Part shown: positions 14,979 through 22,836 of the stretch, in pieces
Numbering within the stretch: position 1 is the stretch's first letter
Layout of the letters: each line of letters opens with the position of its first letter
Assembly (NCBI GenBank): GCA_030601675.1
Contig: JAUWBN010000011.1
Span: forward strand, 1 to 37,622
Source of the DNA: Hadesarchaea archaeon
GTDB lineage: Archaea > Hadarchaeota > Hadarchaeia > Hadarchaeales > Hadarchaeaceae
DNA: 37,622 nt
Reading direction: 5' to 3'
The notes under the pieces: generated by a model
What the model saw: the letters and a program-made list of their open reading frames with translations, nothing else
Database searches by the model: none
What the model was told of the DNA's origin: nothing
Position numbers and translations under genes: made by a program

Positions 14979-15584
14979 GTGCTCACGCTCGAGGAAGGAA
15001 AGTTGCTGGTGAAGCTCGCTAGGGAAACGATCGAAACCTACCTGCGCGAGGGGAGGAAACCACGGGTGTCGAAGGTGCCCGCGAAATTGCGCGAACGCCG
15101 GGGTGTTTTCGTTACCCTAAACAAAGGTGGTGAACTCCGTGGGTGTATCGGCCACCCCCTGCCCACCACCCCTCTCATCGACGCCGTAATCGACTCCGCT
15201 ATAAGCTCCGCGACCCGCGACCCCCGCTTCCCGCCGGTGGCCCCTGAGGAGCTCCCCACGCTGGAGGTGGAGGTGAGCGTGCTCTCGAAGCCCGAGCCCA
15301 TCGAGGTGAAAAGCCCACGCGAATATCCGAAACACGTCGTGATCGGCAGGGACGGTCTAATCATCGAGTGGTCGGGTTATGCCGGCCTGCTCCTGCCACA
15401 AGTGCCCGTCGAGTGGGGGTGGGATGCCGAGGAGTTCCTCTCGCACGCTTGCATGAAGGCGGGGTTGACGCCCGACTACTGGCTCCGTGAAGGGGTGTGC
15501 ATAAGCAAGTTTTCGGCGCAGGCCTTCAGACAGCGGAAGCCGGGCGGCAAGGTAGAGGGGCGCAAAATGGCCCAGAAGGAATGA
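14979..15584 (+). CDS. AMMECR1-domain protein
   Basis: The 201-residue protein is an AMMECR1 homologue of the archaeal TIGR00296 type. It carries the invariant LRGCIGHPLP motif (residues ~52-61), SATRDPRFPPV, VEVSVLSKPEPI and GLLLPQVPVEWGWD. The molecular function of the family is unresolved. Many genomes pair it with a Memo-like protein and a radical SAM enzyme, but neither partner is adjacent here. The start is GTG at 14979, five bases after the nuclease stop, which indicates coupling. The basic tail after residue 185 is not conserved. A T-rich stretch (CTTTTTCGGACTTTTT) follows and may terminate transcription. Confidence 0.9.
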   Translation: MLTLEEGKLLVKLARETIETYLREGRKPRVSKVPAKLRERRGVFVTLNKGGELRGCIGHPLPTTPLIDAVIDSAISSATRDPRFPPVAPEELPTLEVEVSVLSKPEPIEVKSPREYPKHVVIGRDGLIIEWSGYAGLLLPQVPVEWGWDAEEFLSHACMKAGLTPDYWLREGVCISKFSAQAFRQRKPGGKVEGRKMAQKE

Positions 15585-15662
15585 TGGGGCTTTTTCGGAC
15601 TTTTTGGGGCAAAAACTAACTTTAAATACTGGAAATCTCAAAAACAAAAGAGAGGTGAGGAG

Positions 15663-15896
15663 ATGGAACAAATTGCAAAAGATGAGCGCATTTCATCCAT
15701 CGAGGGCAAGTTAAACTCATTAACTCAGCAGTTATCGAGTTTGGAACGCCGATTGAGCGTTTTAGAGCGTTCCACTGGGACTTTGAAGTCGCTGCCCTCC
15801 CCACCAACACCTGCCCAGCCTACCAAGATAAGCCACAACTACCTCAACCGCGCCATATCCAAGGCACGACGCGACTACGAGAGAAAGTACCGATAG
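15663..15896 (+). CDS. Small coiled-coil hypothetical protein
   Basis: The 77-residue protein has a heptad-patterned helix at residues 8-40 (ISSIEGKLNSLTQQLSSLERRLSVLER). A Pro/Thr-rich hinge (SLPSPPTPAQPTK) and a basic C-terminal helix (ISKARRDYERKYR) follow. A strong ribosome site, GAGGTGAGGAG, directly precedes the ATG, so translation is likely. No family was recognised; oligomerisation through the coiled coil is the only safe prediction. It is followed after 20 bases by a membrane protein gene and probably shares its transcript. Confidence 0.65.
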   Translation: MEQIAKDERISSIEGKLNSLTQQLSSLERRLSVLERSTGTLKSLPSPPTPAQPTKISHNYLNRAISKARRDYERKYR

Positions 15897-15916
15897 CCCA
15901 GCACCTCGGTGAAGCG

Positions 15917-16477
15917 ATGCGCGGGGAATACTGGCACGCCGCATTTTGGTTGCTAATCATCGGAAGCTGGGTCCTCGGCGTCGCTTACGGACGGTGGGGT
16001 GGTGGTGGAGGACTCTTCGTCGACCTCAGCCAAGCCGTGCGCGTGCCCTCGCCGCTCGAACTGAGTGACTGGTGGCAGCCGCTCGCTTACTTTGCTCTTA
16101 CCGTCCTCGCGACCTTCGTGCTCTCTCAACTCTTCTTCGGCGTGGGGGCTGCTGTCTTCCTCTTCTCGCGAGGTGTTTATGACGGTATGCTCATCACCGA
16201 ACTCGAGCAAACGGTTGGGGGTTGGTCCTTCCCCAACATCCCGGCCACCCAGTTCTGGGGGGTCCTGTTCATCGTGCTCATCTTGACCGTGAACCTGCCG
16301 CTCTGCCTGTGGGCCGCGCACCTCGGCACCCGGCGGACGACGTACATGTGGTACCGGCTCCGGGGGAAGCCCCTAAAGCCGGAGATGGGGGCGAGACCGA
16401 TGATAACTCTATTACTCATCCTCGCGGCTTCGGTGGCCGCAGGTCTAGTTGGGGCGTTCCTTATTTCTTACACGTAA
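15917..16477 (+). CDS. Hypothetical four-helix membrane protein
   Basis: The 186-residue protein has about four hydrophobic helices: residues 9-27, 50-85 (probably a bent pair with AVFLFSRGVYDGM), 112-133, and 157-184. The arrangement of FGVGAAVFLFSRGVYDG between helices recalls SpoIIM/DUF95-type membrane proteins, but the match is weak and I do not assign it. GGTGAAGCG precedes the ATG. It lies 20 bases after the coiled-coil gene, so the two may act together at the membrane. It ends in the promoter region of the FBP aldolase/phosphatase gene. Confidence 0.65.
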   Translation: MRGEYWHAAFWLLIIGSWVLGVAYGRWGGGGGLFVDLSQAVRVPSPLELSDWWQPLAYFALTVLATFVLSQLFFGVGAAVFLFSRGVYDGMLITELEQTVGGWSFPNIPATQFWGVLFIVLILTVNLPLCLWAAHLGTRRTTYMWYRLRGKPLKPEMGARPMITLLLILAASVAAGLVGAFLISYT

Positions 16478-16488
16478 CATTTAAATGT
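16477..16488. promoter_or_regulatory. Perfect 12-base palindrome overlapping the FBP aldolase/phosphatase promoter
   Basis: ACATTTAAATGT is its own reverse complement and contains a TTTAAA TATA-like core about 25-40 bases before the possible start codons at 16513-16531. A second half-site-like AAATGTGCAT follows. A dimeric regulator could bind here and block TBP, which would fit control of a switch gene for gluconeogenesis; this is inference. Confidence 0.45.
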
Positions 16489-16530
16489 AAATGTGCATAC
16501 TGAAACGGGTATGTGGGGGCGATGAGTGGA

Positions 16531-17652
16531 ATGGCTGAAAAAACGACCATATCGATAATCAAGTGCGATGTGGGGTCTTTAGTCGGACACCACACGGTTC
16601 CTAAACCACTACTGGATCTCGGGGAAAAGCGTCTGCAGGAAGCGCAGAAAAACGGGCTCATCAACAGCCGCTACGTCTTCCATGCCGGAGATGACCTTGA
16701 ACTTCTGATGGTTCACCAAAAAGGGGAAAACAACCCCGATATCCACAAGCTGGCTTGGGACATTTTCCAAGAGACCGCCAAAAAGGCTGCAGACCTCAAG
16801 CTCTACGGTGCGGGGCAGGATATTCTGAAGGGGGCTTTCAGCGGAAATGTTCGAGGAATGGGTCCCGGCGTGGCTGAAATGGAAATCGAGGAGCGAAAAT
16901 CGGATCCAATCGTTGTCTTTGCCGCTGATAAAACGGAACCCGGCGCTTTTAACTATCCAATATTTCGCATATTCGCTGACCCCTTCAATACTGCCGGACT
17001 TGTAATCGATCCAAACATGGGCGGAGGATTCAAATTTGAAGTCCTCGACACGCTCAAAAACAAGAAAGTTGTCCTGAAGTGTCCTGAAGAGATGTACGAG
17101 TTGATCGCATTGGTTGGGACGCCCGGGCGTTACGTGATTTCACACGTACGGCGAGCCAGCGACGACCTCGTATGTGCCGCAACTAGCACGACTCGGCTCT
17201 CGTTGATAGCGGGAAAATATGTGGGGAAAGATGACCCTGTCTCGATCGTGAGGTGCCAGCACGGCCTGCCGGCGCTGGGGGAAGTGGTGGCGCCCTTCAT
17301 GCACAGCTACTTTGTTGAGGGTTGGATGCGCGGTAGCCACTGGGGGCCCCTGATGCCCGTGGGGCTGAAAGATGCCAAGTGCGTGGCTTTTGATGGCCCC
17401 CCGAGAATCGTAGCACTCGGCCTCCAAGCCAGCCACGGCAAGATAGCCTGCGATGATGACGGCAATCCAATGATAAGCGATTTATTCGAAGATCCCTCGT
17501 TTGACTTGGCTCGCCGGGAGGCTGTCGAATACGCGGTTGTCCTGCGTCGGATGGGTGAGTTTGAACCAGCTCGCTTGGGCGCCGAGGCAATGGAATACAC
17601 CACCTTACCCAAAGTCTTAGAAAAGTTGAAGAATAGATTCATGAAAGCTTGA
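16531..17652 (+). CDS. fbp: Fructose-1,6-bisphosphate aldolase/phosphatase (bifunctional, archaeal type)
   Basis: This single-domain enzyme condenses DHAP with glyceraldehyde-3-phosphate and then removes the C1 phosphate, giving fructose-6-phosphate; it makes gluconeogenesis one-directional. The 373-residue protein has the family N-terminus TISIIKCDVGSLVGHH and the Mg-binding region FHAGDDLELLMVH. The Schiff-base lysine region is AGKYVGKDDPVSIVRCQHGLPALGE, and the ending KVLEKLKNRF is also typical. Three in-frame starts exist (GTG 16513, ATG 16522, ATG 16531); I prefer 16531 because relatives begin a few residues before TIS. The palindromic TATA element upstream is the likely control point. 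Confidence 0.95.
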   Translation: MAEKTTISIIKCDVGSLVGHHTVPKPLLDLGEKRLQEAQKNGLINSRYVFHAGDDLELLMVHQKGENNPDIHKLAWDIFQETAKKAADLKLYGAGQDILKGAFSGNVRGMGPGVAEMEIEERKSDPIVVFAADKTEPGAFNYPIFRIFADPFNTAGLVIDPNMGGGFKFEVLDTLKNKKVVLKCPEEMYELIALVGTPGRYVISHVRRASDDLVCAATSTTRLSLIAGKYVGKDDPVSIVRCQHGLPALGEVVAPFMHSYFVEGWMRGSHWGPLMPVGLKDAKCVAFDGPPRIVALGLQASHGKIACDDDGNPMISDLFEDPSFDLARREAVEYAVVLRRMGEFEPARLGAEAMEYTTLPKVLEKLKNRFMKA

Positions 17653-17736
17653 TTCCAAGTGACTTCCCTATCTGAATTAAAAATCATGGGTATTCACTAA
17701 TCAGGATAAAAAAACTTCCTTCATTCCCAGAGGGTT

Positions 17737-17746
17737 GTTTATAAAC
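17737..17746 (+). promoter_or_regulatory. TATA box (palindromic) for the GT-C-like membrane protein gene
   Basis: GTTTATAAAC is a 10-base palindrome with a strong archaeal TATA core. It is centred about 25 bases before TTG 17766 and 36 before GTG 17778, so the transcript starts close to the coding region. Confidence 0.6.
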
Positions 17747-17777
17747 TCCTAGGGCCCCCTCGAACTTGGGGTGGAGT

Positions 17778-19076
17778 GTGAAGCCGCGATTTGACATGCG
17801 CTTGGCGCTTATTGTCGCAGGTATTAGCATTTACGCTTACATCCTATTCCTACTGTTCGCTAAAAATTTAGCCTATTGGCCCGACTACCCCTTCCACCTC
17901 CACAACATCTGGGCGGCATCAAATGGTTTCCTGGGACAAGACCCGTTTCTCGCGGGCGGTGCTCATCTGACTTTGGCGTACGGTGCCCCGGTGACCTTTC
18001 TGGGTGTGCTCTTGTATCCACTCGTGGGTGTCTTCACCGTAGCGGTTTTGCTTGGCGTAGCTGCTCCAGGTATTTGGTTTTCCTCGAGGGCGATATTTAG
18101 GCATTTAGTTCAGGGGAGAGCCGCGACGCTTGGTGCATTTCTGGTGCTCTTGAATCCCTTCACGATATACCTGTTTCTGACGGCAAAGCTGCCGTTTATC
18201 TGGGGTCTCTGCCTCGCGTTGATGTCGGTTCACTTTTATTTCAAGGGGAGATGGATCTTTGCCGTGTTGTTAGGGGCGTTGGCAGTGATAACGCACCCAA
18301 TGGCCATCTTTTTACTTGGCGCTCCAGTTCTGCTCACCCAGAATATCATGGGTTGGCTGAAGACATATTTTGTCCCTTCAGGAATATTTCTTGCGCAAAT
18401 GGTAATGCTCTTTGGGATTTCGTTCCACGCCGCATCCGAGATTCACGCTTTGAATATTCTGTTTCTGTCTGGAGCATTGGTAACTGTGCTGTGGCTGAGG
18501 AAAGACTGCCGGCTTCTTTGTGTCGTCGGGCTCTTGGTTTTGCTTGCTTCGGCGGCAAGCTTTTTTGGTTTACCAGTTCCTGGCGCAATTGTGCTAGATA
18601 GAGTTGGCTTTGTCGCTCTGCTGTTTACGCTGCCGTTTCTGATGCAGAAGTATGCACCGCTCGCACTAGTCTTTATACTACTCTCAGCGGGAGTTGTTGT
18701 TGCACATTCTCCAATTCCAGACAATCCTGCGGCGTACGACAACCTATCGCCTGAACTCGTGGAGCTCCTGAGCACAAGCGAAGTCAGATATGCATCTGAT
18801 GGCTCAGCTCTTTACATACTGCCAAAGCTGGGCATCAGATTCACTAACGAGGGAAGGGAGTCTTCCGAAGAAGCGCCCGATAATCTTGAGGCGTACGTTG
18901 AGTTGATAGAGGCAGAAAACGCTTCCTACGTTCTCATCTACAATGGCTATAGTAAACACTCTTGGCGTGCTCAGGCAGAAGAGAATATGATTCAAGAACT
19001 CGGGTACTCGCTAATCTACTCTCAAGACAACATAAGGGTCTACAAAACACATCTAGCACTCGAAAATGTCCCTTAG
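17778..19076 (+). CDS. Polytopic membrane protein, GT-C glycosyltransferase-like
   Basis: The 432-residue protein has about 10-11 hydrophobic helices up to residue ~320 and then a soluble C-terminal domain. The first outer loop carries an acidic YWPDYPFHLHN motif (residues ~35-45). That layout is typical of GT-C-fold enzymes, which take sugars from lipid-phosphate carriers. The C-terminal part (YVLIYNGYSKHSWRAQAEEN...QDNIRVYKTH) resembles the small mixed domain that closes several archaeal relatives. Substrate and family are not certain. The start could be TTG 17766, GTG 17778 (GGTGGAG just upstream) or ATG 17796. It opens the glycan region on the plus strand. Confidence 0.65.
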   Translation: MKPRFDMRLALIVAGISIYAYILFLLFAKNLAYWPDYPFHLHNIWAASNGFLGQDPFLAGGAHLTLAYGAPVTFLGVLLYPLVGVFTVAVLLGVAAPGIWFSSRAIFRHLVQGRAATLGAFLVLLNPFTIYLFLTAKLPFIWGLCLALMSVHFYFKGRWIFAVLLGALAVITHPMAIFLLGAPVLLTQNIMGWLKTYFVPSGIFLAQMVMLFGISFHAASEIHALNILFLSGALVTVLWLRKDCRLLCVVGLLVLLASAASFFGLPVPGAIVLDRVGFVALLFTLPFLMQKYAPLALVFILLSAGVVVAHSPIPDNPAAYDNLSPELVELLSTSEVRYASDGSALYILPKLGIRFTNEGRESSEEAPDNLEAYVELIEAENASYVLIYNGYSKHSWRAQAEENMIQELGYSLIYSQDNIRVYKTHLALENVP

Positions 19077-19155
19077 GGCATTCTCGACCACTGTACTTCA
19101 GAAACTCCCAAGTTCTACTTCATGAAAGGAGACATCACAAACGCAAGGATTGCCT

Positions 19156-19833
19156 TCATTTATCTTTCTTTCGTGGCAAATATTTCTCAATCGCTTTCTC
19201 CCAGTCGATTTTGAACATTGCAACTACAATCAAAACTAGCAATACCGCCGTCACTAGTGCTATGATCAAGTTTTCCGCGAACATTTGACCCGCTGCTGAA
19301 CCAACGTAAACGACGATTAACGACATGAGAAATTTTCCAGCCACGCAGGGAATGAACGCCTTCCAGAGGCTGTAGTGCATCAGTCCGAGTGGAATGAAGA
19401 GGAGGTCATCAGGCAGAGGTGTCAGGGCAAAGATGAAAACTGCTGGCATACCAAAACGATCGAAAATCCTTAACATCGCGTTCAAACGGCGGTCGTACCT
19501 TTTACTCACGACCCGCCTGCCAGCATAGCCCAGCCCATAGCCCACGAGCTCGCCCACCGCCGCCCCAAAAGCGGCAACGATGGCAAGCAGGAGGAGATTA
19601 AAACCGAATTGTGGTGCACTGATGGTTAACAAAACTACGGTATATGGGATTGGAACTATAACAGATGCGGCACCGATGAAGCTGAGCAGAAAGATGCCTG
19701 GGTAGCCGAGCTCGCCCAGAGATCTGAGCATCGCGCAAAGGTCCTCGTGGGCAAAAAACACTGCCGCTAGTGCAATAATCACGATAAGAAAAAGGGCGAG
19801 CAGTAAGGGCCTTCGCGGGGTGAATTTCTTCAT
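19156..19833 (-). CDS. VTT/DedA (SNARE-associated) family membrane protein
   Basis: The 225-residue protein has the VTT-domain pattern. An N-terminal helix (RPLLLALFLIVIIALAAVFF) is followed by GELGYPGIFLLSFIGAASVIVPIPYTVVLL, then GAAVGELVGYGLGYAGRR. FALTPLPDDLLFIPLGLMHYSLWKAFIPCVAGK corresponds to the F-x-R-F/PG region of the family. Members scramble or move phospholipids and lipid carriers between leaflets, which suits the surrounding glycan genes. I start at the ATG at 19833 (MKKFTPRR), where the positive n-region begins; the longer frame adds 16 polar residues. It is downstream of the nucleotidyltransferase gene and probably co-transcribed. Confidence 0.8.
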   Translation of the reverse strand: MKKFTPRRPLLLALFLIVIIALAAVFFAHEDLCAMLRSLGELGYPGIFLLSFIGAASVIVPIPYTVVLLTISAPQFGFNLLLLAIVAAFGAAVGELVGYGLGYAGRRVVSKRYDRRLNAMLRIFDRFGMPAVFIFALTPLPDDLLFIPLGLMHYSLWKAFIPCVAGKFLMSLIVVYVGSAAGQMFAENLIIALVTAVLLVLIVVAMFKIDWEKAIEKYLPRKKDK

Positions 19834-19889
19834 TTGAATCACACAGCTAGGGCTTGTAGCCAATCCTGCAGCTGATCTCACCCAAGCGG

Positions 19890-20894
19890 CTACCTCACCG
19901 CGTAGAAATCCTTTACCCTCACTACATCCTCAGGGTGGGGTGTCGAGATCTCGTGAATCAATGTGTTTTTGGAGGCTATGAAACTGTGAATGACTTTGGG
20001 CTTGATGTGTATCTTTATCCCCTTCCTGAACCGCCTCCGCTTGCCCCGCTCGAACTCAATCCACCCAACACCACCGAGCACGTGAAGGGTCTCATCCCTG
20101 ACTTCATGATAATGGAGCGAGGTTCGGTAGCCGGCCATGAGGAAAAGCAATTTTTCCATTCGTTTGTTGGTGAGTTTGAGCAACTTTTCGTGCCCCCAGG
20201 GTTTGTCCGTGCGATTTGAATACTCCTTCCTGACCTCCTCTAAATCCTTCGCCGTGTCAATCGCCGCCCAAAATGGGTCCCCATCCTCTTTGTAGCACGC
20301 GAGTTGTCCGCGGGTTGCAAGCTCTGGAAACACCGTGCGCTCGATGTTTCCTGTTTTGAACTTCTCAAGCAGACCCAGCACGCGCCTAGAAAGGCAGTAG
20401 TAGCCCGCGTTGATGTAGTGCTCGAGCAGCGGCTTCTCCTCGAATGACTTGATACGCCCCCCCGCGAGCCGCAGGATGCCGTAGGGGCTCCGCATCCGTG
20501 TGACGAACATCGACGCCGCGCAGCGAGTTCTTGTGAATCCTCGCATCATCCGCTTTAGGTTGATGTCTGCGACCACGTCACCATTACTAACGACTACATC
20601 CGCGTCAGCTTCCTTCAGACCCAACCTGATTGCGTTGAGCGTGCCGAGGGGCTTTTTCTCAACTATGTACTCAATTTTGAGCCCTCTGTACTCACTGCCG
20701 CATTTCTGCCTAATTTTTCCACCGAGATGACCTGTGAGCAGGAACACGCGATCGATGCCAGCGCTCTTGTAGCCGGAAAGTTGTCTGTCCAGAATTGTGT
20801 AACCGGGCTTGAGCTCGAGCAGCACTTTTGGTACCTTACCCGTTAGGGGGCGCATACGCTTGCTGAGCCCCCCGCAGAGGATCATGCCTATCAC
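19890..20894 (-). CDS. Sugar-1-phosphate nucleotidyltransferase fused to a C-terminal cupin
   Basis: The 334-residue protein has two parts. Residues 1-230 form an NTP-transferase domain: MILCGGLSKRMRPLTGKVPKVLLELK, VVSNGDVVADINLK, FEEKPLLEHYINAGYY, FWAAIDTAKDLEEV. It would make an NDP-sugar from a sugar-1-phosphate. Residues ~235-334 form a cupin like that of mannose-6-phosphate isomerase (KPWGHEKLL, LHYHEVRDETLHVLGG, IKPKVIHSF). Together the domains suggest supply of GDP-mannose or a related donor to the glycosyltransferases nearby. The start is ATG 20894 or 20885 (MILCGG). An AT-rich box (AAGATATTTAG near 20930) is the likely promoter. Confidence 0.85.
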   Translation of the reverse strand: MIGMILCGGLSKRMRPLTGKVPKVLLELKPGYTILDRQLSGYKSAGIDRVFLLTGHLGGKIRQKCGSEYRGLKIEYIVEKKPLGTLNAIRLGLKEADADVVVSNGDVVADINLKRMMRGFTRTRCAASMFVTRMRSPYGILRLAGGRIKSFEEKPLLEHYINAGYYCLSRRVLGLLEKFKTGNIERTVFPELATRGQLACYKEDGDPFWAAIDTAKDLEEVRKEYSNRTDKPWGHEKLLKLTNKRMEKLLFLMAGYRTSLHYHEVRDETLHVLGGVGWIEFERGKRRRFRKGIKIHIKPKVIHSFIASKNTLIHEISTPHPEDVVRVKDFYAVR

Positions 20895-20975
20895 TCGCTC
20901 ACCGCTGTGGTTTTTAACCCTCGCTCGCTAAATATCTTAACTTTAGGGGATGAATGCCCAAAAGCAAAACGCCAA

Positions 20976-22070
20976 CTACTGTAGAAGAGAAGAGTAGAAT
21001 CTGATCCACTGCTCCCCGATCCTTTTGGAGGAGAACTTCTCCGCCTTCTCGCGCGCCTTCCTCCCCATCTTCTGCCAACGCCGCTCGTCCGCCAATAGCC
21101 TAATCACATAATTGGCGAGTTCATCCGAACTGCCTGGTCGAAACAGGTAGCCGTCCACGCCGTGGGTTATCACATCCTTCAGCCCCAGGGCATCGGCTCC
21201 CACGACCGGTCTCCCGCACGCCATCGCCTCGAGGGCGACCAGCCCCTGAGTTTCCGTTTCGGAGGGCATGGCAAAGACATCGCATGCCCTGTACGCCTCT
21301 ATCAGGTCCGACAGATCTAAGTAACGTTCGAAAACGAAGCTATCGGTCAAGTTTCTCTTCCCGACCAGCTTTTTGTACCACGCCTCATGAATACCTGTGC
21401 CAATTATCCTGAACCTAGCCTTGGGGTATTCCCTCAAAATCTTGGGCGCTGCGTCTATCAACACCTCTATCTTCTTTTCCTTGCCCAACCTCCCGACAAA
21501 TAAGACGCAGGGATTTTTGTTCCGTGGCCTTTCCCCCGGACGAAAGAGGCCCACATCGACGGCGTTTGGGATCACGTACACGTTTTTCAAACCTCTCTCA
21601 ACAAGGCGCTCCCTCATCGGGTTGGAGGGAGTTGTCACGACGTTGCAGCGCTTGTAAAACATAGTGACGTATTTCCAAGTGAGCCTACTCAGCAGGGGGC
21701 CCAAAGTTTCAGAGATGTAGTGAGTGTACTCGGGGATGAGCGTGTGAAAAGTCCCTACGGCAGGGAGGGTGAGTTCTCTCGCGGCTTTTATCCCCGCCGC
21801 TCCTAAAGAGAAGGGCGTGTGAACGTGGACTATGTCTATGTCTTCCTTCCTGAAAATTTTGGCTACCATCTTCGGTCTGAAGAAGGCTATCTTATAGTCT
21901 GGTTGGAGGTAAAACGTGAAGGAGCGAAAGCTGTGTACGTGTTTCACCTTGGTCGGGGCAAAGATATGAACTTCGTGCTTCTTCCCGACCTCCCCCGCGA
22001 TTGAGTCGATGGAGCTCACCACGCCGTTGACCTGCGGGTGGTAAGTATCCGTCATCAGGGCTATTTTCAA
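20976..22070 (-). CDS. GT4-family glycosyltransferase (diacylglycerol-glycosyltransferase-like)
   Basis: This is a GT-B enzyme of the GT4 family. The start, LKIALMTDTYHPQVNGVVSSI, and VHVHTPFSLGAAGIKAARELTLPAVGTFHTLIPEYTHYI resemble the SQD2/alMGS group that adds sugars to lipid acceptors. The donor-site E-x7-E motif is in PSETETQGLVALEAMACGRPVVG. No signal peptide is present; it is probably peripheral to the inner membrane. The TTG at 22070 gives the family N-terminus and begins four bases after the deacetylase stop; the ATG at 22100 (MWDKGLERSR) would overlap that gene by 26 bases. It is the last gene of the GT4-CE4-GT4 operon. Confidence 0.85.
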   Translation of the reverse strand: MKIALMTDTYHPQVNGVVSSIDSIAGEVGKKHEVHIFAPTKVKHVHSFRSFTFYLQPDYKIAFFRPKMVAKIFRKEDIDIVHVHTPFSLGAAGIKAARELTLPAVGTFHTLIPEYTHYISETLGPLLSRLTWKYVTMFYKRCNVVTTPSNPMRERLVERGLKNVYVIPNAVDVGLFRPGERPRNKNPCVLFVGRLGKEKKIEVLIDAAPKILREYPKARFRIIGTGIHEAWYKKLVGKRNLTDSFVFERYLDLSDLIEAYRACDVFAMPSETETQGLVALEAMACGRPVVGADALGLKDVITHGVDGYLFRPGSSDELANYVIRLLADERRWQKMGRKAREKAEKFSSKRIGEQWIRFYSSLLQ

Positions 22071-22074
22071 CCTA

Positions 22075-22836
22075 CTACGCTCCAGACCCTTGTCCCACAT
22101 GCTTGGGCATCGCCGGTTGGATTCCAACCCCGCGAAGCGATGCTATTTCCCTCATCAATTTAAACTTCACTTTTTTTGCTAGCAGGTAATCTAGCACTTT
22201 GTCCAGCCGCTGCAATGCGACCTCGCCAGTGGCAAATCTGCAATCAAATCTAACCCCAGTTACTTTAACGAGCTCCCAAGGGTGATAGTCCAAAACCGTC
22301 AGCGGCAACATGACCAAACATAAACGCAACACGCGTGTGGAAAATCCCGGTGGTAAACGGAGAAAACTCGAGGGCCATGTGTTGCGAATTTCGGCCAACC
22401 CAAAACGAGTGGGATCTGGACCGATTCTGTAGCATGCATTTGATGCGTCGTAAAGGTAACCCACTCGCTTAAGAGCTGCGAAGGTGTGGATGTTCGGTCT
22501 GAAGTTTGGTGCCCTGAACCCCAATATCTTCCGCCGAGTGACCTTGGTCAGTATCTTCGTTGCTAGCTTAATCCTCCGAAGTTGCTCTTTGGCGCTCATT
22601 TTATCGAATCTTTCATGCTCATAACCATGACAGCCAACTTCATGCCCACGTGAAACCTTGCGAATCAATTTTGGAAACTTCTCGGCTGCTTGACCTGTCA
22701 CGAAAAATGTGGCGGGAACCTCATGCTTCGAAAGTAAATCCAAAAGGGATGGCAATCCTTCCTCCACGCCTCGCCACGTATTTAAAGATGGGGGGGCATC
22801 CTGCTCGACATCAATGCTGAGTACGACGTTTCGCAT
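22075..22836 (-). CDS. Polysaccharide deacetylase (NodB-type, CE4)
   Basis: The 253-residue protein has the NodB fold. MRNVVLSIDVEQDAPP supplies the catalytic/metal Asp pair region, HEVPATFFVTGQAA is the ATFF motif, and GHEVGCHGYEHERFD gives the two metal His residues (H-x-x-E-H variant). GFRAPNFRPN is the R-x-P motif and LDYHPWEL the late His. It would remove N-acetyl groups from an amino sugar on a glycan or glycolipid. The ATG at 22836 overlaps the upstream glycosyltransferase gene by 26 bases, and AAGGTGTG lies upstream, so expression is coupled. There is no signal peptide, so it should act on the cytoplasmic face on an intermediate. Confidence 0.88.
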   Translation of the reverse strand: MRNVVLSIDVEQDAPPSLNTWRGVEEGLPSLLDLLSKHEVPATFFVTGQAAEKFPKLIRKVSRGHEVGCHGYEHERFDKMSAKEQLRRIKLATKILTKVTRRKILGFRAPNFRPNIHTFAALKRVGYLYDASNACYRIGPDPTRFGLAEIRNTWPSSFLRLPPGFSTRVLRLCLVMLPLTVLDYHPWELVKVTGVRFDCRFATGEVALQRLDKVLDYLLAKKVKFKLMREIASLRGVGIQPAMPKHVGQGSGA

